Positions 46,321 through 59,071 are shown, numbered from the stretch's first letter. The stretch is DNA of 64,000 bases from Leucaena leucocephala (GCA_037074615.1 CM073550.1:10310001-10374000); one strand, 5' to 3'. Translations and numbers: made by a program. Notes: generated by a model not told the origin, from the letters alone.

Positions 46321-48589
46321 ATTAATGTATCAATAATTTATGATAGTTTTTCTGAAATACTCTTTTAATTTATTGGATTTTTCACAATTCCACAATATGG
46401 TATTTATTACTTTCTCGTGTCCAATATACAAGAAGTTTTCTAGAATGAAATTTTAGTCCAAAATATAGGAAGTTGATAGAGTAATTAATGATTATTTTTC
46501 ACTTTTACCTCTAATTGAGAGATGTGACCGATAAAAAATGTATACTAATAAAAATTTCAAAATTTAAACTTATTCTCTCTCTACATTTACAAATTATTCT
46601 CACATCTCCCTCATTTTTCTCTTCAATAAGAATTAAATAAGTATAAAAATAAAAAAGTCACTAATAATCTCTAAGTGGACTTATATTTAGGTAAAAAAAT
46701 TCTTCTATAAGTGGATTTATAACAAGGACCAGAATGGAATATTGTTACGCTTTCTAAACTTCAAGGCTTTCACAGCGCAATCCAATTCCGAAAGAAAGAA
46801 CCCGCATTGAGAAATTGACGACCCAAAAACCAATTGGAATTGATGAAGATGCGAATGGTTGTTTCGATGCCAAATTCATTATTCAGTATTTTAGAAAAAT
46901 TCAGTGATGAGATGGCTAAAAGCGTCAGGGTTTTAATCCTTTTTTTTTTATGAAAAATTACTTTATTTTCTCGTTTTTTTTTTTCAAAAAATAAAAGCCA
47001 GTATAAGGAGGCACATTGGCCTCTAGCTAATTAATCATGGTATCTATCAAATTTATGTATTAAAAGTAAGTCATATGAGGTAAGGTACTGAGTTAAACCA
47101 TAGTTTAGTTGTAACAAAAAAAAAAAAGAAGCTATAGTTTAGTTGTTGAAATTGGGGTCAACTCATAATTAAATTGGTCATAACTAAAATAATACTCCTT
47201 CTAATCTTAATTATAAGAGTTAGATAATAAATCTTTTTTTGTCTTAAATATAAAATCTAAATCCACTTTATCTCTAAAAATTATAATTTTCTATCCAAAG
47301 TATCCCTATATGATTGTATATATTAAAGAAATTTCTGTTATTCAAATATACATTATTAAATAGGGTATTTTAGAAAAATTAACACAATCATTATAAATAA
47401 CTAACTTAATGAATTTTCTTAATTTACGAAAATTAGTTAAGTAGATTTTATATTAAAAACTATGATTTAATTAAAAATATTCATATTTTACTATAAAAAA
47501 TAATATTTAAATAAAAAAGATATTGTTTGAACTTTTAATTAAAGCTCAAATTTTTTATAAATAATCTTTTCATTCTTCATTTCCTAGACCGTCAAGTACA
47601 TGGCATCTTGTTCACTGAATGCTACCGAAGCTAACCCAATCCTTTCTTTCAAATCACTGCATGTTGGCACATTACAGAATTGCTTTTGAAGTTTCGGTTC
47701 AATTACAACGAAATTGTTTTTTTTTTCTTTATTTCAAAATGAGCCTGCTCAATGATTAGCAGTGATTGGGGAAAAAAGTGTTTGGTTATATATGGTTGTC
47801 TTATGTGGAAATGTCTTCTTGGTGTTATAAGATTGGATTCATCAAAAGTTAATAACCAATCTACGAATATAGATGAGCTATGATTTTATGAAGCATAAAT
47901 TTACTCCGTTTTTTTCCCTCATGATCATTAAAAAAAATTGGCATTGAACTTTTTTAACTATCAATATAGATAGATTTGCTACTATGATGAAATAAACTAT
48001 TACAAATAAACACAAACTGTTGAAAGTAATATTAATGACCAGTCTCATCCCTGCTAAAGCAAAGGAAAATACAGAGGAAATTGCAAACAGATAGAGGAAT
48101 ATAAATCCAAACACCCAAATAACTTAAGAATAGAAGACTAACAAAGCCTGAAATAGTTAATAAATGGCTAGATCCTTTAAACATAATATCTTATATTTAA
48201 ATTAGGCATATGCATGAAAAATATTTTGTTGAGAAAGGTAAAATCTACTTTGGTGATTTTTATTTGTCCGGAGGATTAGTATCTAGCTATTGCCTAAGAA
48301 ATACCACCTAGATTCTACAAAAAAAAGAAAAAGAAAAAGAAAGTCAAAACAGAACACGTGACTGATTTCTCCTGTTTGATAGTTTTGAATAGTTATTTGA
48401 ATTTGTTAGCCATCACATATGAAAAGTCTGTAATCTTTGACTTCTATTCCCATCCAATATTCAATTTGAAACTTATGCTACACAAGTACTTATACTACTA
48501 TAGATATATATACATATATATGTGTGTGCGCGCGCGCGCATATATGACAGTCAAAAAACCATCACAACTCATCTAATTCTGAAGAAGAC
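46321..48589. other. Spacer between array copies 1 and 2
   Basis: No gene is seen. A Stowaway-like MITE lies at 47,193-47,463 (TACTCCTTCTAATCTTAATT, inverted relative TAGTTTTTAATATAAAATCT). A possible further inverted-repeat remnant lies at about 46,410-46,730. An alternating ATATACATATATATGTGTGTG then CGCGCGCGC tract lies at 48,500-48,540, just upstream of copy 2. Confidence 0.5.
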
Positions 48590-50752
48590 ATGAAGCATCC
48601 TTCTTTCTACATTCTGCTCCAATTGTCTGTTCTTTCTCAATTACCACTCCAATGTCGCTGCCAACAAGAATACCTTAACAACATTTACGACTGCCGATCT
48701 GTCAACTTCATGGTAAACGCCGGATATATCTGCGGAGGCCAAGTACTCTCATGTGCCTCCTTTGTAACATTCAGATCAAGACCTCCTTATGACACCCCGG
48801 AAAGCATTGCCCATCTTCTTAGCGCTGATGCATCTTCCATAGTCTCCATGAACAACATCACAAGCATTAGCCACAACATTCCTTTCAACCAAACCGAAAT
48901 TGTTCCTATAAATTGTCTATGTTCAGCCAATATCTACCAGTATGCAATTCTTTACACCATAAAGCCAAATGACATACAATTTCTTGGCCAGAAGCACATT
49001 TCAAGGCCTTTGCTAATTGCCAGATGTTAGAACGTCAAAATTATTTCTCCTTTGTCAATCTTGAAGTGGGTGCTCACAGTTCCAGTGTTATGTGCTTGTC
49101 ACTGATAAACAAATCTCAGATGGGGTTTCCCATTTGCTAGTTTACACACTTGAATATGGGGATACAATTAATTTGGTCTCAGAAATATGGTGTGGATCAA
49201 CAGAGTCTGCTAGCTGCTAATGAGTTGTCCTCAAACGCCACTGTCTAAGCCTTAACTCCTATTTTAGTTCCCCTCAAACCCTCTGCTTGCAAAGTCAATC
49301 CACATTTATTCTACTGTACCTGTTCATTCTACCAGAGATACAGACCAGAAAGTTTCAACAGTCCAGATTGTGATTATCTTCGTGCCAGCTGTTCCCCAGT
49401 AAAACTGGTTGTTTCCATAGGTAAATCTCTTTTTAATCCTCCCTAGCTCACTATGTTTTTAGATATCATGATTATGACTCACATGATGAACCTGTTATAC
49501 CAAAATAGGCAAAAGATAGAATTATGTCTCAAAAATGTGAGCAAATCACATTCTCCTTAAGGTTATATTTGCCCTTACAATTCGTTTTTCTTTTCTTCGG
49601 CCAGCATCCAACACTACCACTTGGACAACGTGCCAATTACATAACTTAATTGTCAAAATTGCTAATTTTTATCTCCAATAAAACCTTATCTGCTCTTTGC
49701 TCGAGTAACAGATCAAGTCAATATAAGTCAAGAAATTTTCGTGTTCAACCATGGTTGATGATACTATGCCTTTCACTTGGGATGATCACCAAATGCAAAA
49801 CACCATTTATACCATCATAAAGTTTCTTGTCAGCAAATATAAAATATATATGTGTGCGCGTGCATGCATGTATATATATATCTGTGTGCATGTATGCATC
49901 TGTGTGTGGGTGTTTGGAAATTTGTTGGTCTTGGTCAAAACTTGTTTGGACATGTGAGAATAGTTTTGTCTCGAAAATTGTAAAAACATATTTCCATTGA
50001 GAAACCAAACAAATGCCTGGTTCAAAACATGCTGTACTGGACATTTCATATTTCCCGTGATTTCTATGCCAGGTTTAAAAATTTTAAACCCAGAAATATA
50101 GGTGGGGTAAATCAAGTTACTCTGTAACAATTCACACATGTTTGCAGGTGTTGGCACTGGTGCTGCTTTCTTGTGCTTATTTCTTTTGGGTTACAAGTTA
50201 TATCAGTGCCTAAAACAAAAGCAAGAAAGAGTTCGTAAGGAAAAGTTCAGGAAAAATGGTGGCCTCTTGCTACAAGGAAAGATGTCAAGTTATGGAAATA
50301 GAGACAATGTACAACTTTTTACAGCAGAAGAGCTTGAAAAAGCAACAGATAACTACAATCAAAGCAGGTTTCTTGGTCAAGGTGGGTTTGGAACAGTTTA
50401 CAAAGGAATGTTACTAGATGGTAGCATTGTTGCAGTTAAGAAGTCAAAAGATATTGTGAGAAATCAGATTGAGACTTTCCTTAATGAAGTGGTGATTTTA
50501 TCCCAAATAAACCATAGGAATATCGTCGAACTCCTAGGTTGCTATTTAGAGACTGAATCCCCATTGCTAGTTTATGAATTTATTCCCAATCGAACACTTT
50601 TGCGCCACATCCATAACCAGGATCTTGAAACAGATTTTCATGGAATGCTCACCTTAGAATTGCACGTGAGGTTGCAGGAGCAGTGGCCTATATGCATTCT
50701 GCAGCTTCCATAGAAACATCAAAACCTCAAACATACTCCTAGATAATAACTA

Positions 50753-51012
50753 TGTTGTGAGGCATGGTTCTGGAGACAGCAGGGAAATTCAGTGAGAATA
50801 CTTTTCTACTCTATATTTCAGTCTTGCAATTGTACACATATATATACAGCGAAGAGGAATCTGGCCTCATAATTGGATGGCCGATAAATCTGGGATACAA
50901 ATCAAGGCTAATAAGTACAATAAATCAGTTTATTCTATCTACATAAATTACCGTATTTCAGCATATATTGTAGCCACAAAATCTGCTGTAATCTGCTGTG
51001 CTGTTATCTACA
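50753..51012 (-). repeat. Left (3') LTR of the copia element
   Basis: It starts TGTTGTGAGGCATGG and ends GCTGTTATCTACA on the plus strand. It lacks the 12 bp CCAAGGAATCTG-like stretch present in the right LTR. Confidence 0.97.
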
Positions 51013-51019
51013 CTCTCCC

Positions 51020-51290
51020 TTAAGATGGAGCATAGATATTTATCATGTCCATCTTGCTAATCAAATATTCGAATTTATCTCGGGCTAATCCTTTTGTAAG
51101 GACATCAGCTGTCTGCTCTTTTGAAAGAATGTATCTGAGATCAATGATCCCACTATCAATCTTTTCTCGTATGAAATGTCGGTCTATTTCAATATGTTTT
51201 GTTCTGTCATGTTGGATTGGGTTGTGTGACATATTAATTGCTGCCATACTGTCGGAGTGTAATCTAATGGGTAGTTTTATCGTCATTTTT
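51020..51290 (-). pseudogene. Copia RNase H domain fragment
   Basis: Reads LPIRLHSDSMAAINMSHNPI, then HIEIDRHFIREKI, and ends KGLARDKFEYL. This is the typical C-terminal end of copia polyprotein, with the histidine-rich RNase H motif preserved. The upstream frame is interrupted by stops. Confidence 0.85.
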
Positions 51291-51949
51291 AGTTCCTCGA
51301 GTACCCGTTTTACCCATAGACCTTCACAAATTCTAAGTGCTATGGCTTTGAACTCAGCTTCAACGCTACTTCGAGCAACTACACTTTGTTTCTTACTTCG
51401 CCATGTGACAAGATTTCCCTATACATAAGTAGCATATCCCGAGGTAGATCTTCTGTCCTCTTGATCACCAGCCCAGTCTGCATCAGTTAATATTTCTACA
51501 TTTCTTGCATTTGATTTCTTGAATAGGAGTCCTAATCCAGGAAAGCCTTTCAAGTATCTAAGTATCCTATAGACTTCATTTAAGTGTTGTTGCTTTGGAT
51601 CATGGGATGTTGGCTTACTACACTAACTGCATAGGCAATGTCTGGTCAGGTGTGAGACAAGTAGATCAATTTTCCAACCATGCGTTGATATCTTCTCATG
51701 TCTAAAGCTTTCCCCATGTCTTCATCATCTTTTATTTTGTCAGCTCATATAGGAGTATCACTTGGTCTACAGCCAAGCATACCATTTTCTTCAAGGAGAT
51801 CCAAAATATATTTCCTCTGCGAGATATTGATTCCTGTTTCTGTTATAGCTACTTCCATACCTAGAAAATACATCATACTTCCTAGGTCTTTAACCTGAAA
51901 TTCTCTGTTTAGTGCTTCTTTGATTCTCTTGATTTCCAGTAGATCATCT

Positions 51950-52553
51950 CCTATAAGAATAATATCATCAACATATACTGCTAATATTACAATCTTCCTA
52001 TCTTCATGTCTGAAGAATAAGGTATGGTCACTCTGCCCTAAGAGTAGTTTTGAGCTTTCAGTGCTCTAGTAAATTTTTCAAATCATGCTCGAGAGGATTG
52101 TTTTAGACCATACAATGATTTTCTTAACCTGCACACCTGATCTCCCGTCCTTCCAGGAAACCCTGGGGGCATCTTCATGTATACTTCTTCTTTTAATTCC
52201 CCATTTAAGAAAGTATTTTTGACATCCATTTGGTGTAGTGGCCAATCTAAGTTAGAAGTTAGCGAGAAAATGATTCTGATGGTGTTTAACTTGGCCACTG
52301 GTGCAAATGTCTCGGTGTAATCTATACCGTAGACTTGAGTGAAGCCCTTTGCCACCAATCTAGCTTTATATTTGTCAAGACTCCCATCAGCAAGATACTT
52401 TAGAGTGAACACCCATTTGCAGCCTACTACTTTCTTTCCTTTTGGCAGCTTTACTACTTCCCATGTGTTGTTATTTTCCAATGCCTCTATTTCCTCCATT
52501 GCTGCTTTCCGCCATTCAGGACTATTAAGAGCTTCGTTTATATCCTCTGGCAC
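51950..52553 (-). pseudogene. Copia reverse transcriptase fragment
   Basis: The frame from 52,553 to 52,083 carries WRKAAMEEIEALENNNTW, KARLVAKGFTQVYGIDYTET and RKSLYGLKQSSRA. It is stopped by TGA at the place where copia polymerases have tryptophan. Past the stop, the catalytic YVDD box is still readable at 51,975-51,964. Confidence 0.9.
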
Positions 52554-53105
52554 CCTGATCTGGTCAAGATGAGATATGAATGCACAATACTTTGATGATA
52601 AGGCCTGATAGGAAACAAACCTCTCAATCGAGTGTCTGGTACATGACCTTTTTTGCTTCCTTATCGCTATTGGTAGATCAAGATCCTCGCTAACACTCTC
52701 TTGGTCAGGGTCTGCTCCCGGCTCAGACTCTTGAGATGTATCAGTTATTTGACGATTATTACCTGTCGTGTCAGTAGTTCTACGAGTATAGACTTGTCCC
52801 CATCTGTTAGTGTCTTTCCCTGAACTAGAGTCTTTTTCATGGTCCTGTGTTACTTTAAGTGTGTAGATAAGATCAGGCTCATTGTGAGAAAATGTAGGTT
52901 CAACATCTATTGGGGTAGTCAGAGGAGTCAGAGGAAGAGGTTCACTCCAAGTCTCCCCCTGAACCGAGGACGAGTTATAAAAGGCAATATTTTCATGGAA
53001 GGTGACATCACAAGTGACATAGAGGCGCTTGGTAATGGGATCAAAACATTTGTACCCTTTTTGATTTCCCGCAGGTCCGAGGTAAATGCATCTTACAGCT
53101 TTGGG

Positions 53106-54250
53106 TTACAGTTTATGGGTATGATGGATGTGAACAAAAGTGGTACAACCAAAGACTCGGAGAGGTAAGGTATTCTCAAGATAAGGTCTCTGGAAATATT
53201 GGTGAAGGACTGGGAGAGGGGTTTGAAAAGATAAGGGTTTGCAAGGCATGCGATTGATGAAGAAAGTGGCAGTAAGGATAGCATCATCCCAATAATAATT
53301 AGGAACACCGCTACTAAAAAGAAGTGCCCGAGCAGTTTCTAGGATATGTCGGTTTTTGCGTTCTGCAATCCCATTCTGTTGCGGAATGTGAGGACATGAA
53401 TTTTTATGGGTGATGCCATGTTGGGTGAGAAACGTGGATAACTGGTGATTGAAGTACTCGGTACCATTATCAGTGTGGAGAGTCTGAATTTTGGTGATAA
53501 ATTGTGTATGGATCATATGATAGAAATTAATGAACGTTTGGCAGACCTCGGTTTTATCCTTTAAGAGGAAAACCCAATTGACACGGGTGTGATCATCAAT
53601 AAAGGTCATAAACCATCTGGAATGTGTGCGATTAGGAACACGAGATGGACCCCATACGTCACTATGGATAATGGAAAAGAGTTTAGAAAGGCAATAAGTG
53701 GTACTAGGGAAAGAGGTGCGATGATGTTTAGCTAACTCACAAGAATCACAATGAAATTCGGATATTTTATTTGAGCAAATAGAAGGAAATATTTTGCACA
53801 TATATTGAAAGTTTGGATGACCTAATCTCTTGTGCCACAGCTCAATATTACTAGTGTTGAGGGGAGACACTTTATTACAGGAGTAAAATACTGGGTGATG
53901 ACAGTCATTCAGGTAATAGACTCCATCAAATTCTTTAGCAACACCGATCGTCGTCCTTGTGAACAGATCCTGAAAAACACAATGTGTAGCAAAGAAGTTA
54001 GCATGACACCGCTCTCTTTGCTGAGTTGGCTAACAGATAATAAATTGCACTTTAATTTTGGGACATGCAAAACATCATGGAGAGTAAGTGTCGGAGAAAC
54101 TTTAATAGTACCATTACCGGCTACCAAAGAATCAGAGGCATCAGCAATTTTAACTATAAGGCGTGATGAAGCAAGAGTGTAGTTTGTAAATAAAGACACA
54201 TTATCAGTCATATGATCGGAGGCACTAGAATCAACTATCCAACAGATGCC
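53106..54250 (-). pseudogene. Copia protease and integrase region
   Basis: The protease site reads D-S-S-A at 54,232-54,221, followed by a LHDVLHVPKLKCNLLSVSQL motif. The next frame (53,870-53,106) opens LWHKRLGHPNF, forming the HHCC zinc finger with CDSCELAKHHR. The catalytic D, D, E positions are recognisable in HSDVWGPSR, HTDNGTEYF and QQNGIAERKNRH. A frame break separates the protease from the integrase. Confidence 0.9.
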
Positions 54251-54514
54251 TGTATTCTTACCTTTGATGGTAGCAAGTGCTTTGAAAAAATTACCTCGTT
54301 GAACTACAGAAGTAGTATGTTGTTTTTGGGCCTAATTCTCAAGTGCAGCTAAACGATCCAATATGACCTGAAGTGGATCTGCATTCATTATTGGTCTAGG
54401 CTGTGAGAAATGACTTGGGCCAGTGTGGGCGTAACTGAACTGATTTGGGCCAATTGGGTTGATACCATGAGATTTTTGATTTGGGCCACTGTAGACACAT
54501 TTGGGCTGGAGAGT

Positions 54515-55503
54515 CTAGTTTGTGAGATTTGGGCCTATGTTCAGCGTAACTGGGCTGGCGCCAGGAGCAATGGCTTCATCTCCACAGGACGCGTCTACAA
54601 TGTGGCTTCTGGGCTTGCGAGACTTGGGCTTCCAGTCGGCTGGTCGCCCATGAAGATCCCAGCACCTATTCCGTGTGTGGCCAAGTTTCTTATAATGGTC
54701 ACACATGGGGCGTTCTTTTCTGGGATCCGATGCGCGTGCAACGAGGGTCAATGATTCAGTAGATGAACCCGAGTGAATTGGAAACATGATTCTGCGGCGA
54801 GCTTCTTCATCTCTCAGTGTTGCGAAAGCTTCAGAGACAAAAAGAAGTGGAATCCTTCCCAGCAGTCGACCCCGCACATCATCATACATCGATTCAAGAC
54901 CAGCAAGGAATTCAAAGAGGCATTCTTCCCCAAGAGTGCAATGAAACTCTTCAGCGTCTTCAGGATTGCGCCATGTGCGGTGTTGAAGTAAATCCAATTC
55001 CTGCCAAAGAGTTGATTTTTCCAAGTAATAAGAGTTGAGAGGGCGCGACCCCTGTTTGACGGTCCAGAGGTGTGCTTTCAGATCAAAGATGAGTGCAGCA
55101 TTTGGGCGTCTCCTGTAAGCTTCCTTCACGGCGACCCAAATGGCATGAGCTGAGGTAAGAAACATGTAGCTTCTTCTAACAGTCGGGAGCATTGAATTGA
55201 GGAGCCAGAAGGCGACCAAGGCATTGTCCGAATTCCAGCAACGGGCACTAGTATCGCCGGTGGGATGCTAATTGGTCTGAATCATTTCCATTTGTCCCTT
55301 CCGTTGAGAGCCAAAAGCATGGACTGACTCCAATCCAGATAATTATCACTGGTAAGTCTCTCTGGTACAATGAGAATGGCCGAACCTTCAAGGCCGGCAA
55401 CTTTGAGACAAGACCCACCATCAGACGTGATGGTGCTGTCGGATTTTGTGGTGGGCGAACGTGCAAAACCGATTGTAGGCTCTGATACCATGTTGTGAGG
55501 CAT
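54515..55503 (-). pseudogene. Copia gag, frameshifted
   Basis: The first ATG pair overlaps the LTR end and primer site (M-V-S-E-P). An N-terminal piece ends GRDKWK at a stop near 55,282. The main piece (55,219-54,515) carries SYYLEKSTLWQELDLL and a zinc knuckle reading CDHYKKLGHTRNRC, in which the second zinc cysteine has become tyrosine. Confidence 0.85.
55478..55490 (-). other. Primer-binding site of the copia element
   Basis: TGGTATCAGAGCC on the minus strand, directly adjoining the 5' LTR. It is the standard plant copia site for initiator tRNA-Met. Confidence 0.97.
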
Positions 55504-55762
55504 GGTTCTGGAGACAGCAGGGAAATTCAGAGAGAATACTTTTCTACTCTATATTTCAGTCTTGCAATTGTACACATATATATACAGCGAAGAGGAATTT
55601 GGCCTCATAATTGGTTGGCCGATAAATCTGGGATACAAATCAAGGCTAATAAGTACAATATATCAGTTTATTCTATCTACATAAATTCCCGTAGTTCAGC
55701 ATATATTATAGCCACGAAATCTGCCAAGGAATCTGCTATAATCTGCTGTGCTGTTATCTACA
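55491..55762 (-). repeat. Right (5') LTR of the copia element
   Basis: A 272-bp copy of the left LTR with TG...CA ends, flanked outside by the AACTA target duplication. Confidence 0.97.
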
Positions 55763-56335
55763 AACTACAATGCAAAAGTGTCTGATTTTGGGACTTCCAG
55801 ATTAGCCCCAGATGATAGGACTCACCTAACCACGGTAGTACAAGGCACTTTTGGGTACATTGATCCCGACTACTTCCAATCCAGTCAATTCACAGATAAA
55901 AGTGATATATATAGTTTTGGGGTGGTACTTGTAGAGCTCATTACTGGAAGAAAACCAATTACCTTCTCGGAAGAACATCAGTGTCAGAACCTTGTTGAAG
56001 AATTCATTTCTCTGATGAAGAAGGACCAAGTTTTTGAGATTTTAGATGCTAGAGTTGTTCGTGAAGGAAGGGAAGATGATCCTCTTGGGATTGCAAATCT
56101 TGCATTGAGATGCTTGAGACTCAATGGGAAGAGGAGACCCACAATGAGAGGTTTCAGCAGAGCTAGAAGCACTGAGAAAGACACAAAATACCTTAAAGAT
56201 CAGTAAATTTTTCTCGAGTTTCCATATGATATAAAATCAGCTAAGCATGGCACTCCTTTTGAATCAGATGAAGAATCCAAAGAAGAAAATACATCATTGC
56301 TTTCCCAAATAGATTCTAGATCCATCTCAAAGTGA

Positions 56336-57030
56336 AGCAGATACCCTACAACATTCTTTCTTCCTTTTTGTGCGTACAAAGTTTTCATGTACTCAGGAGG
56401 AGATTGTGCCATTGAAAAACTTCATGAAAGTGTAACAATAAAGAAGAGACAAGAAAGTTGGTTGGTTTGATACCAACACATTACAAGAGCATGCAGAATA
56501 GGAAGATAGCAGATTAGACAAACGTAAGATTTTATCTCATTGCTTTAATGTAGAGGACATGCTCAGATATATAGTTCACAGTCTCAACTAATTCCAGTTT
56601 TACAATGCTCTAATAAAATGTATCGCATGTGAGCAATACATTAATTCATAACTTTCCAGGACAATAATTTTTTATTGGATTCTTCATTGGTTTTGGATTG
56701 ACTTTTTTACTGTTAAATTGAATTTGATGAGATGGTTTTTAAAATTTAAAAGTACAGATTAATCTGTACAGTTAAAATTTGATCTGAATGGTTTATAGTT
56801 GCAGAGGAGAGAAAATATATTTGAAAGAAACCAAGTCCTAGGCCTGAAGTCTTAGAATAAGCTGCTAGAGTCATTTCCTCATATAGATAAATTGTTATTG
56901 AAGTTGTTTTCCTTCGTATGAAAAATAATTGAGGGCCCACCTTGAAGTCAACCTAACTCGGTCAACAACACTGTTGTGTTGGAATTCTCTTCCTCTACCA
57001 TTGAATTTTAAACTCATCTCTAGTCTCAAG
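56336..57030 (+). repeat. Downstream flank of array copy 2 and upstream flank of the relic
   Basis: 56,400-56,610 matches the downstream flanks of copies 1 and 3 (ATTGTGCCATTGA, AGCATGCAGAA, ACATGCTCAGATATA). 56,935-57,030 matches the upstream flank of copy 3 (CTTGAAGTCAAC, CGGTCAAC, ATCTCTAGTCTCAAGACATG). The middle part shows no gene. Confidence 0.6.
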
Positions 57031-57170
57031 ACATGAAGCTTCCCTTCAAGTTTACATTTTGCTTATCTCTGCAATTTCTCAATCACTCCATTGTTGCTGC
57101 CAACAAGGTATGTCTTTGACAAAACTGCCTTTGACTGCTCTAACAACCCCAAAACGGCAGGGTAGAGAAA
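57031..57170 (+). pseudogene. LysM-WAK receptor kinase, array relic (signal-peptide stub)
   Basis: It begins ATGAAGCTTCCCTTCAAGTT, homologous to the start of copy 3, and runs through a leucine/cysteine-rich leader (CATTGTTGCTGCCAACAAGG at DNA level). It then gives FDCSNNPKTAG in a shifted frame, matching the first cysteine region of the mature ectodomain. Homology then stops. Nothing of the LysM or kinase regions follows before copy 3. Confidence 0.75.
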
Positions 57171-59060
57171 ATTATGCTGAATGACCAAAACCACGAGTTA
57201 TTTATATTGAATTATTGTGAATTTCTAAAATTACTTTAAAGAACTAAAGTCCTTTCCTACAAGGAAAAAAAAATTAAATTATGATAACTGAATTAACCCT
57301 CCTGATACTGTTAAATGTGCAATTTCTGAGTAGGGAATTATCATATTGGGACTTGTAAACTTTGGGTTCTGAGTGTCGTAGAGAACCCAAATTTAAAAAT
57401 TGAAGTACAAGTGTTTAACACATAGAAAACACAAGTTTAAAAGTTTCAGTACACAAATTTGCCACTCAAAGATCATAAATTCAATAGTAACAGTAAGGAC
57501 TTAGGTTATAACAATTTGGTCATCACAATTTTATTCAATCCAATCCTTATCAATATCATATTCTGATAGAACAATATATGCATTTTTTTTAATTTAGTCA
57601 AGTCTAATACGCGCTTTAATTCTGTCAAGTCTAATCCATATCCCAAAAGATCCTCACTTGGTAGAATAGGGCACTCTAATTATTCATATTTTTCTAAAGT
57701 AAGAAATATTAAGATAATAATATATTTTTAAAAGGATCAGAAACAAATAATGGCAAGACAAACCAACGCAATATTATCGTAATAACAGAAATAATATGGG
57801 TAAATCCAAAATAATTATATTTAAGTTCAGCTAATTGAGTATTTTCTTTCAAGGTAAAAACAAAGCACAGCATATTAAGATGTTGAAGTGAACAACGTTC
57901 CTCTCCCAAGCTCTCGGATATAGTGTGTGTTTGGATAAGATTTTAGAAACGTGTTTATGAAAAAAAATGGGCTTTTGGACAGCTTATAGAAAATGGCTTT
58001 TAGAGAAGAGCTTATGAAAAAAAAAATAGTTTTGAATAAATGAGTATTTGGATAGTTATTTCCAGAAGTACTTTTATTATTAGTAAATTACGAAAAAGGA
58101 TATGAGTATTAAATGAGGAGAAAAAGTAGGAGAGAGGATGTAAGAAAAAATAAGAGAGTGTGTGTAAGAAAAAGTAGGGGTAATATAGTAATTGGTTAGT
58201 TTATAAACTCTTTTACTGTTCCATAAACTATTCTGACCAGTTTATCTGAAACTTTAGTTTTAAACCATAGTTTAGTCCAAAAGCCTATTTGAACAAATCT
58301 GGCTGTTTGTTTTAAAATTTTTCTAAACCTAGATTTTGAGCTAAACCTAGGCTTGGCAGGTTGCCAAACACACCCATAATTTTGTATGCCTTGTTCAATA
58401 AAATGAAAGCATACGGGCTAATGCTTAAAGAAACAAAGCACAAGGACAAATACCAAAATTGGTAGAAACCGGACCAAAGTCAGTTTTCCCTTAATTTATC
58501 ATAAAGGAACTGATATGAAATCTCAATTATTATTTTTTTGTATTTTTTATTTTAAATAATAACAAGATGTAAGCCACATGTATTGTATAGAGTCTAAGAA
58601 CCATTTAGAACATATGAATAGTGCAAACCCAAGTACATTTCATACACACTTTGATTGAAACAAAACCCCATAGATAACAAATCAACAGAAGCTATTTTTT
58701 GAATGAAAACGGATTCCATGTATTAATACTAACTCATGCAAAGATGTAAATACCCACAAAAACTAAGTTAAACTCTTTTTTATTTAATCAAGCGTATAAT
58801 CCATTTTGATTTTTAGAGTTTAAAATTCACCTCTTCTAACAAATGCGTTTTGTGAGATTTAAACTTGGGTTATCTTTCTTATAGGAACAAGGCCGCTTGC
58901 CACATTAACCAATAGCTTGTTGGTACCAATGACCACCTTTAATATAACAAGGTGGTGGATGAAATTAATTAAAAATATTATACGCGATCTATTTTCACAT
59001 TCAACAAAATTTCACCTCAAATTATATCATGAACTCAATTAGAAAAAAAAAAGTGAAAGA
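57171..59060. other. Spacer between the relic and copy 3
   Basis: No gene is seen. An inverted-repeat element lies at about 57,918-58,378 (ends GTGTGTGTTTGGAT and, inverted, GGGTGTGTTTGGCAACC). A close relative begins at 63,943 and another GGTGTTTGG-type stretch is in the intron of copy 1. Confidence 0.5.
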
Positions 59061-59071
59061 CGATGACAGAT

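Larger units (their letters stand above)
50753..55762 (-). mobile_element. Ty1/copia LTR retrotransposon, 5.0 kb, inserted in array copy 2
   Basis: LTRs of 260 bp (50,753-51,012) and 272 bp (55,491-55,762) begin TG and end CA on the plus strand, with AACTA directly outside both ends (50,748-50,752 and 55,763-55,767) as target duplication. The element is antisense to the host gene. Its 5' LTR is the right one, followed inward by the initiator-tRNA-Met primer site. A polypurine tract adjoins the left LTR (CTCTCCCTT at 51,013-51,021, read inverted). Domain order is gag, protease, integrase, reverse transcriptase, RNase H, which is copia order. Coding frames carry stops and frameshifts, so it is not autonomous. 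By eye the LTRs differ at about nine positions plus a 12-bp indel. Confidence 0.97.
48590..56335 (+). pseudogene. LysM-WAK-type receptor kinase, array copy 2 (pseudogene split by copia)
   Basis: The ectodomain opens intact (MKHPSFYILLQLSVLSQL, then ASFVTFRSRPPYDTPESI and PINCLCS) for 146 codons. A frameshift in the second LysM follows, with later stops. The exon-1 donor is at about 49,421 and the kinase exon begins at 50,148 (GVGTGAAFLCLFLLGYKL). GQGGFGTVYKG and VAVKK are intact. A one-base loss near 50,638 shifts the frame, and a small deletion removes the HRD catalytic loop. The kinase is then cut at 50,752 by a 5-kb copia element and resumes at 55,763 with NYNAKVSDFGTSRL to SDIYSFGVVLVELITGRKP. 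A two-base deletion after RRPTMR breaks the C-terminal lobe. Homology ends at the TGA at 56,333. Confidence 0.92.

Noticed and set aside
49745..50157. Overlapping open frames on both strands with HTHTD/CVHVCICV-like peptides
   Set aside because: They are translations of a GT/TA microsatellite inside the intron of array copy 2.
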